Positions 10,734 through 19,342 of a DNA stretch of 64,000 bases are shown piece by piece. Below the pieces are notes generated by a model, which saw only the letters and a program-made list of their open reading frames with translations, made no database searches and was not told the origin of the DNA. Both the position numbers and the translations under genes were made by a program. How positions within the stretch are numbered: the first letter of the stretch is position 1; the number at the start of each line of letters is the position of its first letter. The DNA comes from Buddleja alternifolia (Eukaryota; Streptophyta; Magnoliopsida; Lamiales; Scrophulariaceae): contig CM033395.1 of NCBI GenBank assembly GCA_019426215.1, forward strand, positions 1,185,501 through 1,249,500, read 5' to 3'.

Positions 10734-11615
10734 CTAAAAGAAGACAGCATTTCTCGATTCCATGATTGTACCTTCGTGGATATCCGAAATATCTAACTTA
10801 TGTACGAGGAATCTATAGGCACTACTGTTAAGTGCATATCCAATGAATATGCCATCAATAGATTTAGGCCCTATTTTCACTTGTTTAGGTTTAGGTACTT
10901 CTACCTTTGCCAAACACCCCCACACTTTAAGGTATCGGTATGAAGGTTTATTACCTTTCCATATTTCGTATGGAGTTTCACTCCTATTTCTATGTGGAAT
11001 TTTGTTTAGAATATAGTTAGCCGAGAGAATTGCTCCCCCCCACATATTCCTAGGCAAACCCGAGTTGATTAGCAACACATTCATCATCTCCTTTAGAGTA
11101 CGATTTTTACGTTCAGCAACTCCATTAGATTGAGGTGAGTATGGTACCGTGGTTTGGTGAATTATTCCTTGACTAGAACAAAAATCCTCAAACGGCGCAC
11201 CATATTCGCCACCTCTATCACTTCGGATAACTTTTATCCATTTGTCTAATTGATTTTCAACTTCACTTTTATAATGAGTGAAAGCTTCTAATGCTTCATC
11301 TTTACTTCTAAGTAAATAGACGTAGCAATATCTTGTGCAATCATCAATGAATGTAATAAAGTACTTTTTCCCACCTCTAGTTTGCACAAACTTTAAGTCA
11401 CAAATATCACTATGAATAAGTTCTAGAGGTGCGGTGTTCCTTTGATCAATAGTATGGAACGGCGTTTTGACGAGCTTTGCTTCAACACAAATTTCGCATT
11501 TATGTTGATCATTCATTTGAAAAGATGGTAATAAATTCAACTTAACAAGTCTTTTTATAGTATTGAAATTAACATGTCCTAGTCTAACATGCCACAAATT
11601 TGAATACTCAAGCAA
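10734..11615 (-). CDS. Copia integrase
   Basis: The frame starts with the GAG-pre-integrase zinc site ([11 protein letters not shown], then CEICVEAK, the HHCC pattern). The catalytic core follows: [17 protein letters not shown] and [12 protein letters not shown], giving the D,D(35)E acidic residues. The C-terminal part has [11 protein letters not shown] and IFIGYA. The frame is uninterrupted for 293 residues and ends at a TAG, after which the same frame continues toward RT. Confidence 0.9.
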   Translation of the reverse strand: MLEYSNLWHVRLGHVNFNTIKRLVKLNLLPSFQMNDQHKCEICVEAKLVKTPFHTIDQRNTAPLELIHSDICDLKFVQTRGGKKYFITFIDDCTRYCYVYLLRSKDEALEAFTHYKSEVENQLDKWIKVIRSDRGGEYGAPFEDFCSSQGIIHQTTVPYSPQSNGVAERKNRTLKEMMNVLLINSGLPRNMWGGAILSANYILNKIPHRNRSETPYEIWKGNKPSYRYLKVWGCLAKVEVPKPKQVKIGPKSIDGIFIGYALNSSAYRFLVHKLDISDIHEGTIMESRNAVFF

Positions 11616-13007
11616 TTAAGAAGAATTGTTCTTTTCATTTTCATACTTTCCAAGGTCACGAATGACCGTCATTATATTCATTTTGAAAAGGCCCTTATCA
11701 AGGTAACTTTTTCCTACAAAATGCCCACTTTTAGTGAGCGCTACTCTATTAGCCTCAAAATCTAACTTAAACCCTGCCTTAACTAGTGTAGCTCCCGAGA
11801 TAAGATTCTTGCGAATATCCGGCACATGCAACACATCAACTAAAGTTAGCTCTTTTCCCGAGGTCATCTTCAGAACCACACTTGCGAGGTGGCAGAGTTT
11901 CCCATGAAAAGCTTTCGTCCACTGATTGGAAGATACCTCGAGAACATCTCCTTGTCGGAGCAAATGTGTCGAGTAGCTCCAATGTTAACAAACCATTCTT
12001 TTGGGTTATCAACCATGTTGCACTCGAACACAACAGCACTTAGGTCAATTTCAGATAGATCAACCGGGACACTTTTGTCCTTCATTTCAGCTAGGTGAGC
12101 TTGACTTTGAACTCTCCCTTGGTTCGAATCTCTCTTCTTTGGCTCTCTACAGTCTCTAGCCATGTGGTTTGGTTTCCCACAGTTGTGGGAATTCCCGGTG
12201 AACTTGCGCTTCTTTCCTTTTCCTTTTGGCTTGCCCGAATGCTTCCTCTTTTTGTTAGCACTAGACTCAGCCAAGTTGGCCATGACAGGAGTTGATGACT
12301 TGGTTGTCTTCTTGTCGGTTGAACGATTGTCCTCTTCAATCCTTAGCCTCACGATCAAGTCTTCAAGCCTCATCTCTTTGCGTTTATGCTTGAGATAATT
12401 CTTGAAGTCCTTCCAACCCGGTGGTAGCTTTTCAATTATAGCCGCCACTTGGAAAGACTCACTCAACATCATGTCCTCGGCATGAATTTCGTGCAAGATT
12501 ATTTGTAGCTCTTGGACTTGGTTGATGACGGTCTTGGAATCCACCATCTTGAAGTCCAAAAACTTCCCTACTACAAACTTCTTTAGGCCCGCATCTTCAG
12601 TCCGGAACTTTTTATCCAAAGATTCCCACAAAGCCCTTGCAGTCCGGCAAGCACTGTACACACTATAAAGTGTGTCATCAAGCCCATTTAGAATGTAGTT
12701 CCTACACAGAAAGTCACAATGAGTCCATGCATCATAAGCACCCTTTAGTTGACCATCAGTTTCATCCTCGGGTACCGAAGGAGCATTCTCGGTCAGAAAC
12801 CTGGCCAAGTTCAGTGTGATTAGGTAGAACAGCATTTTCTGTTGCCACCTTTTGAAATCAACCCCACTGAACTTTCCGGATTTCTCCCCGTGAGCCAGAA
12901 CATGGGGTATGGTTGGAGCCACAGGAAGGGGCAACAACAGGTGGCGGCGGCGGCGTAGCAGGTGGAGTATCATTCGGTGGTGGTGGAATTGAACTAGCAG
13001 AAGACAT
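11616..13007 (-). pseudogene. Copia gag and protease, frameshifted
   Basis: The natural gag start is probably the ATG at 13007 ([11 protein letters not shown]). A shift near 12.92 kb moves the frame to the long one that runs to 11870. It contains a UBN2-type gag ([11 protein letters not shown], then [20 protein letters not shown]) and a zinc knuckle [14 protein letters not shown] whose first Cys is replaced by Ser. The protease site at about 11975-11998 reads [10 protein letters not shown]; the usual catalytic Asp is Asn. A second shift moves to the frame 11963-11616 ([13 protein letters not shown]), completing the protease. Confidence 0.8.
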
Positions 13008-13149
13008 TTTCCAACAAATACCGTTATTGTGTTAAGATTTTTGTTTAAAAATGTAGTAACACTTGTTATGGAGATTGGTATAGTTGAGGCACGGGTACCC
13101 GATTTCCTAAACACAATAACGCCCCGCTCTTAGTGGTGACGGGATACGG

Positions 13150-14160
13150 CGTTTGTGTCCCATGATACAACGACCATCGTCTTAGAAATAGGACCACTCC
13201 AAATTTCTAAGCCTAGCGAACAAGTTTCTGCTAGAACTCTCGATTTATGAATGAAGAATTCTTTTTTGTACTCAAATTAGTACTTAAAAGAGAGAAGAGA
13301 GAAAAAGATATAAAGTTAATACTTTGGTGTGAAAAATCCAAAAATAGGAGGGTCCTATTTATAGACTTCCAAAAGTTGGGGGTCGAAAAGTTGCATCTTT
13401 TCGAACTTTACAAAATAGCCTTAGCAAGGTGAAAAGGCGCCTTTTTAGTCCAAGCAGGCACTACTTCCGTGCAACAGGTGCACAGCGCACCCGTTCGGTC
13501 AACTGGTCCATACGTGGACTACTGGTGTATTACACCCGCTCGATCGTGGCCATCGATCGAAAGGTTGTGATTCACTATCGCAGATGTTTGACTAAATTGA
13601 AATCTAACGGTTCAAACTTAATGTGAAAGTATTAATTAAATTAATTATTAAATAATTAATTTAATAAACTTTTATCCAAAAAGATAAATACGGGTGGACC
13701 AACCCATCATGACCCAAGCCCAAGCCAAAGACCAAGACCAAGTCCATGTCCATGGCCAAGGCCCAGGCCCGAGCCCGGTCCACCGGACCGCCCGAGTGAA
13801 GAGCTAAGAAATTGTGCCTAAGCCCAATTGCATAGCTCCTCCCCCTTTCACACAAAGGCCCAAAGTGGATGACCCAAGGGCCAAACCTTACTTTCAACCT
13901 TCCAATATATAAGCTGACTTATATTAAGTTGTTGAACCTATGTGGGATATCCACATTTCCACAATTCAAATGCCAAACTTTAACCATTGATTTCTCATTC
14001 ATCCGAAATCGGAATAGAGAAATTCAAAATGTTTTCGATATCTACTCGGAACGTAGTGTCATAATATGTCATAATATTCTACTTCCAAGTGACTTGGCAT
14101 TTTCGAATTTCCATATAAAATGTGTCTAAAACACACTTTATTTTATCTAGATTTCCAACA
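13150..14160 (-). repeat. Copia 5' LTR (inner end uncertain)
   Basis: The LTR starts TGTTGGAAATCTAG at 14160 (minus strand). A TATA-like CTATAAATAG lies at about 13355-13364 on the minus strand, followed by pyrimidine-rich leader DNA. A hexamer-like CCAAGC/CCAAGA array sits at 13713-13775. The inner end is uncertain because no perfect tRNA-Met site (TGGTATCAGAGC) is present; GTATCATGGGAC at about 13157-13168 is the closest. About 295 bp align with the 3' copy. Confidence 0.6.
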
Positions 14161-15011
14161 ACCAGTTCCATAATAAATATCACAACCTAATTTGCTTGAT
14201 AGTGCTTGTTCAGTTTGAAAAAATCCGAAGAAGTGAGGCTGGCCAATTGCTTAGATCGATGATGGAGAATTTTAACATAAGTGTTTTTCAAGTGCCACAC
14301 TTTATAGAAATTAAATTTGGTGTAGTTGTTTATTTGATGCGAAGCTGTAACATATGATGGATTCAATGTATAAAGATGAGTGCTTCAAGAAAGTGTTTTG
14401 AGCCGAAGATGACCATAGCGTATACGAGGAATTTGAGAAAATCTTTTAGGGTACTTTTGGATCAACCGTTGAATATGAAGCTATCAGAAAACATTAGTTT
14501 TAGGTTTTGTACTCCATGGCCAAGATATGTTGGAATGATCATGAATGTCATGACAAAACCTGGAGGATGTTACCTTTTTGTCCAAGTTATGCTGCTTGAT
14601 TTTTCTCATATTGCACTAGATTGTGTGTTGGGTACACATGTGGATATGAGACTAATGGAGGAAAAGATTTCTACCAAGAAAAAGACCCCTCAAGATCTTA
14701 CATACTACGTTGGTGTGGTAATGTCCAAATATATGGAACTTAGTGATACTCCTGGTGCTATAGTCATTCCAAAAGGACTATTAGATTTCATTATAGGGCT
14801 TCAGAAACTTATTGCAGAAATGAATGATAACTTGACCTCTGACATTGTTGAAAAAGCTGATATTTGGAGAAACAAACTCACTCTTCAATTTGTTCAACCT
14901 CTTGATTTTTAAACTCCAACACTCAAAATAGATTTACCTTCTTCGTAACTCACTTGGAGAAAGTGTGAATTAGGATCCTTGAGGACAAGGATCATTTTGA
15001 CGGGAGGGAAA
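14161..15011 (+). other. Internal remnant of an LTR element with an unknown ORF
   Basis: A frame at 14376-14912 (178 codons) reads without stops but matches no pol motif I know; it ends LTLQFVQPLDF. Downstream the text CTTGAGGACAAGGATC and then GACGGGAGGGAAA looks like the pol tail and PPT that precede a 3' LTR in plant Gypsy elements. The ORF could be an accessory frame or a chance frame in a remnant. Confidence 0.4.
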
Positions 15012-15410
15012 TGTCATGACCTTGATATCCAACAAGGGTATTTTTGGAATTTAATGAAGAAAGAGAAGGGCAACTTCGGAAAGTTGAAAACGTGTATGCC
15101 TATTAAAGTTGTCAAATGTAGTCTGTAGTGTTTTCCTTATCGCTAGTCTATAAATAGGAACATGAAGTAATTCTTGGAGGGCAAGAAATGATTTAAGTCT
15201 ATTTTCTCTCATCTCTACATTACAGTGTTCTTCTCCTTCTCATCCCTAATTTCTCAAATTTGTCTTCTCATCTTTTCTCAAATTCTCGTTATCCTATATT
15301 TTACTACATAATATGAATATTATGGAATATTATATCCTAAATACCCCAAGGAATAAGCCGGTACATGACAGTGTAGCACGTGATGTTACTACGAGAGTAA
15401 GTCCATGACA
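15012..15410 (+). repeat. LTR 1 of a tandem LTR remnant
   Basis: It starts TGTCATGACCTTGATATCC directly after a PPT-like GGGAGGGAAA and ends GTCCATGACA. A CTATAAATAGG TATA box lies at about 15149. It is followed at 15413 by a tRNA-Met-type primer site. Since a PPT precedes it and a PBS follows it, it may be a recombinant LTR shared by two elements. Confidence 0.7.
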
Positions 15411-15412
15411 AG

Positions 15413-15425
15413 TGGTATCAGAACC
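15413..15425 (+). promoter_or_regulatory. tRNA-Met-type primer-binding site
   Basis: TGGTATCAGAACC lies 2 bp after the LTR and matches the usual initiator tRNA-Met complement TGGTATCAGAGCC with one change. Confidence 0.75.
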
Positions 15426-15429
15426 AGGT

Positions 15430-16125
15430 TGAGCTTGGGGCATTTCATGTTGTGAAGGGTTAGTGGTATGGCAATCGATCAGGTTATTGGAGTATGTGGT
15501 GAACGATTCGATAGGGAGGCCGAGTGGGTTCCCATGAGGGGGACAAAACAAGTTGTGAGAGACTTAAACATAAGGCAATCTAAGTTCCTGGAGGGATACT
15601 AGGCTAGGAGGCAAGAGTACTTTGCCAAGAAACAAGCTTTCATGCCGAAGGTGTGGTGTATTTTGTGTTACGAACCTCATTGTATTCGATAGTGTCCAAG
15701 GATTACGAAGTACTCATCGCTTGAGCAAGAGGAATGTGAGGAAACGAAATACACAGAAGCTGACGAAGAGCCGGTAAAAAGGAAAAATCATGGAGAAACG
15801 AGGCAAAATAATAAAAGAAGCACAGACAAAACTTTCACATAGAGAAGAATCGAGTACCAATACACGAACTATGGAACCTTACGAGAAGGCTACACTTAAG
15901 GTTGAACAACATCGAGGGCGAGTGAAGGGCACCGGGAAGGCCCAACCTTGGAAGATAAGGGATAAACAATGGGACTCGAGCAAACCATTAAGCGTGGCAC
16001 ACTTCTCACAAAGCAAAGCTAAGAGAAGACATCCTTTTGAGTATTACATGGGACAATGGTCATTCATACATGGCAACTTCAATAATGTACAGTGCCGAGG
16101 GCGTCGCCCAAATGGTGGGGGAGAA
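15430..16125 (+). pseudogene. Gag C-terminal remnant with zinc knuckle
   Basis: At 15657-15702 one frame reads C-I-L-C-Y-E-P-H-C-I-R-stop-C-P. This is the CX2CX3HX4C knuckle pattern typical of many plant Gypsy gag proteins, with a stop in place of one residue. A lysine-rich frame (15790-16146) follows. A GGTGGGGGAGAA tract just before 16126 is a PPT for the next LTR. RT and integrase are not present, so this is a deleted element. Confidence 0.55.
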
Positions 16126-16683
16126 TGTCACGCTCTGATAGTTTGAAATATTTTGAGATGATTGGGATGTGTCATCTTGCTCGGGTACGAGAGTCTAGAA
16201 GCTATTTGAGTATTCTAGAAAGGTCTAGAGGACTCTAAAAAATTCTAGAATACACTAGAAGAATGTAGATCCTAGTAGAAAGCTTTGGAATGGTGTAGAA
16301 CCGTGTAGAAGGTCTTATAATATCCTAGATAAGAGTAGAACATTGTAAAATATTGTAGAATTGTATGGAATCTTTAGAATTATGTAGATAGAATAGGAAG
16401 TTTCTAGGATGAGTATATATTAAGGAATATTCTTGGAGAGCTCTAGAGAGTCTCTCCCAACCATAGGATCAATTCGATCTCCATCGTCCTTAAGGAGGTA
16501 GATTAGTATAAATAGGAGTGATGGTGTCATTTGTAACTAACAAAGTCTAGAACCGAGTGTACAATCAAGTCTTGTGAGTCATTGAGAGTAATAGTGTAAT
16601 ATTTTCTCAAGTTCTACTCTTGTGTTCTTTCCTCCAAATTGCTAAGTGTCACACGTGATGTTACTACGAGAGTAAGTCTGTGG
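16126..16683 (+). repeat. LTR 2 with repeated CTAGAA motifs
   Basis: It starts TGTCACGCTCTGATAG after a PPT and shares its end region ACGTGATGTTACTACGAGAG with LTR 1. Positions 16190-16400 hold more than ten TAGAA or TTCTAGAA motifs. A TATAAATAGG box is at about 16508. Its right edge abuts the exon-like sequence at 16688, so this element probably sits in, or deleted part of, a gene. Confidence 0.65.
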
Positions 16684-16687
16684 AAAC

Positions 16688-16998
16688 CTGCCCTATGTAG
16701 TCTCCAAAGTTACTGGTGCCAACAAACTGAAAAAGATTCATACAGAGGAAAGAGTTCTCAAAAAATTAAATCTTGATTAAGAATATAAAACAAGAAACCT
16801 AAACCCTAAACCCAAAAAGCAATCTTGAATATCTAAACCCTAAAATCAAAAAGCAATCTTGAATAAGAAGAATCATACCTTATTATTAATATTAATACTG
16901 AAATTTTCATCGCATTTGGGTGATCTTATTAACATCCGTGCGTCCACTTCTTCTTTCGGTACCAAGATTGGCATTGGCATTGTGCCGATTGCATCCAT
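16688..16998 (-). pseudogene. Two 5' exons of an unidentified host-like gene
   Basis: On the minus strand an ATG at 16998 opens 40 codons (MDAIGTMPMPILVPKEEVD...) ending exactly at an AAG|GTATGA donor (exon 16879-16998). The next acceptor, CTTTTTCAG at about 16730-16727, opens an in-phase exon FVGTSNFGDYIGQ (16726-16688). The LTR at 16126-16683 then truncates it. The first exon is a whole number of codons and both splice sites are good, so this looks like a real gene start. The family is not recognised. The intron holds two CCCTAAA telo-box motifs and a duplicated AAAAAGCAATCTTGAAT. Confidence 0.5.
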
Positions 16999-17740
16999 GA
17001 TTGTGTTGTGATCCAAGCATGCGATCAATTCTTACTTCTTACTGATTTTTGAGTACGTAAATGAACACCTAAACGCGTAAAATCTAAGAGATTTTAGGGA
17101 GACTTTCCAGAATGAAATGGTACAGTTGTGTCAGACAGTTGAAGTTGGGGGGAATATCTATTCAAAAAAAGGAAAACAGTGGGAATAGGAAACGTCTTTA
17201 TCTTCTTACAGGTGGGAAGCCGTATTTGCTTACAGATAGTATGGGTTGCTTCTCTTTGGGTTTTAAGTAGAAGAATACTTTTGATTAGTAAATTATTGAA
17301 TTAATTAGAAATATGTTTGGTTCATACTTCTTTTAAGTAAAATATGGGAAATACTTATTTTTTTATATTGTATAATATTTAGCAGTATATTAATCTTTAT
17401 TTATTGCATAATTATGACATCACCAGTTCGACCGCGATTGACCCGACGGCCGAACCGGTGACCCGTGACCCGGTGAATTTTTCGGATAGATGAACGGTTT
17501 GGGTTTCAAAACATTGGTACAAACACGACTTGAGAAGGAACAACGTTGTGATGAGAGGAGGGAAATTAGTTGGGAATTACATATATTTTGCATATCTGAT
17601 ATAGGGAGTATTTGCAAACTCTAAACAAAAGCACTTTAGCTAAAAATAAGTATTTTTGCAGTGTTTGCAAAAAAAATTGTGCCATATTTAAAAATTAACT
17701 ATCATCAGTCAGCAATTTTCTTATTATTAAGTATCAATAT
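16999..17740 (-). other. Upstream region of the gene fragment, no gene seen
   Basis: If the exons at 16688-16998 are real, this is their leader and promoter side. At 17432-17510 there is a GC-rich patch (GACCCGACGGCC, GACCCGTGACCCGG) followed by TTTCAAAACATTGG, a style of sequence seen in plant hAT-like repeats. No other structure is clear. Confidence 0.35.
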
Positions 17741-17774
17741 TGAACTGCTATATACTGATAGAAATATACACACA

Positions 17775-17850
17775 TTTGAAGGGATTATACCATGACCTGT
17801 GGGTCATCGAACCTCAGTCTTACCACTATGCCAAAATATTATTGCGTTAA
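17775..17850 (-). repeat. Possible SINE fragment with pol III-like boxes
   Basis: On the minus strand TGGCATAGTGG resembles a tRNA A box and GGTTCGATGACC a B box, as in plant SINE heads. The two boxes are only about 10 bases apart, much closer than in a functional promoter, so this is at best a deleted copy. Confidence 0.3.
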
Positions 17851-18631
17851 AAGATTAGTGATTCATCATATAATTACACAATCCACTTTTACAAAAATCG
17901 ACAAACAAAGCCACTTAAGTGTAATTAGTTAAGACTAGCAGATGAATCAAGTTGTGTATAAGCTCATTTAAACTCGGTTCATTTAACATAACAAATAAGT
18001 TTGGACACATTTTTCTATTCAATAAGATTTTAAACTCGATTTGAACTCATCTCAATTAGTTAAAGAATCTTGAATGGTCAATCTCCTATTGCTACCCCTT
18101 TATTGAGATAAATTCTGCAAGAACACACATCAAAACCGTAAAGGAAAGTTAATGATTTCTAAGAAAGGGAAATTGATAGAACTATATGCTGCAATTGCAA
18201 TTGTATAGCTTCTTTATAGGTACTAATTTTCATCAATGTTACATTATGAAAAACCAAAAACATTTCAGGGGATTCAAAAGTTCTATGTTGCATTAACTGC
18301 ATGCTAACAGCTAACACCCAAATTAATATGTTTAGCTATCAATAACAGAAATATTAATAGTATTGTAAAGTAGATATTGTAGAGTTAGATTAGAAGAGCT
18401 CCAATTGTTTTGGGACTTGAAGAAGTGGTTCTATAAATACAAGATTTTATTATAATATTTTATTCAAAACTAATAAGAAAACTTTTGCTTTGTAAATCAT
18501 TTGAGTGCCCTTAATCTATATCTTGAAGTTTGAAGACTTGTATTCAATTCTTCAAAATCAATCACTTTCGCTCGTCAAAAAGTCTTCTCTAATTACATTA
18601 TTTAACGAAAACTTAAAATCATACTTTTAGA
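17851..18631. other. Non-coding stretch, LTR-like at its right end
   Basis: No coding frame is seen. The sequence 18420-18630 has a CTATAAATAC TATA-like box (about 18432) and an LTR-like, AT-rich leader, so it may be an old LTR piece. It ends at the left edge of the Gypsy element. Confidence 0.35.
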
Positions 18632-19139
18632 TGCGGAGTGAAATTGTACGTATGTGAATGTCACGTGATTTGATACATGAGGAGGGAATCCCGACCAAAC
18701 ACACGAAAAACTAGCAGATGGGTTGAAGAATGTATAGACTGCACTCGCTATAGGCAAGCTGCCTACGTACTCACAGTGATGGGATCAAGTCTTTCGTAGT
18801 TCGATAGTGGAATTACTCTCTAGAAATGCCAGCGGATTTCTTGTGGAGAGAGTAGATAATGATTAGTAATCAGCTCTTTTGGGGTATATATAGAGCTGAT
18901 GGTGGGCTATGGACTATGGGCCAAGGCTTGACTATTGGCCCATAGCTTATATATTTAAACCCTTGAATATATATTTTATGATTGTCGGCCCAATTATTAT
19001 TGTAAGCCACTCGTCAGATTGGGCTCTACCCCATTAATCATACCCAATTATACTTGGCATTGATACTATGGACTAATCCGGCCCAAATAAATTATATCTT
19101 TAATTACAATCGTTCCCCTAGAAATTTTGGTGCACATCA
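18632..19139 (-). repeat. 3' LTR of the Tat-like Gypsy element
   Basis: The minus-strand start is TGATGTGCACCAAAATTTC at 19139 and the end is at about 18632. A minus-strand PPT, GGGAGTGAGGGGCATTA (about 19140-19156), sits directly at its start. Its partner is 37692-38191. Confidence 0.85.
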
Positions 19140-19156
19140 TAATGCCCCTCACTCCC
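19140..19156 (-). promoter_or_regulatory. Polypurine tract
   Basis: Minus strand GGGAGTGAGGGGCATTA is purine-rich and adjacent to the LTR start, the expected site of plus-strand priming. Similar tracts occur inside the element near 25.90 and 26.42 kb. Confidence 0.7.
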
Positions 19157-19342
19157 AGGTAGGCTGATCGGAGTATCCGGGAGTACGACAGTTAGTCTAG
19201 TCGCAACCCACGGTTGAGGGAATTTCTAAAAGGGGTGTCATGGCATTAAAGCTTTCCACCTACCTCAACTTTTAATAGAAGGAGATGTGGGTGAGTGCTT
19301 GGTACTTTTATTCTCTGTAGGAGTTCATTCTCTTAGCCAACC

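Larger units (their letters stand above)
8183..14160 (-). mobile_element. Ty1/Copia retrotransposon, minus strand, ~6 kb
   Basis: The order on the minus strand is 5' LTR (to 14160), gag, protease, integrase, RT, RNase H, PPT, 3' LTR (8183-8478), which is the Copia arrangement with integrase before RT. The LTR copies share about 295 bp at roughly 94% identity by eye. The 3' LTR is truncated where it meets Gypsy DNA at 8183, so no TSD can be read. Frameshifts and a lost protease Asp indicate an inactive copy. The lineage is undetermined, but it is not the Sirevirus type. Confidence 0.85.

Noticed and set aside
16797..16850. CCCTAAA motifs as an interstitial telomere
   Set aside because: Only two or three separated copies occur, within a probable intron. 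They are better described as telo-box motifs.
17775..17850. A functional tRNA or SINE gene
   Set aside because: A- and B-box-like motifs are too close together, and no tRNA fold or SINE tail was found; kept only as a low-confidence fragment.
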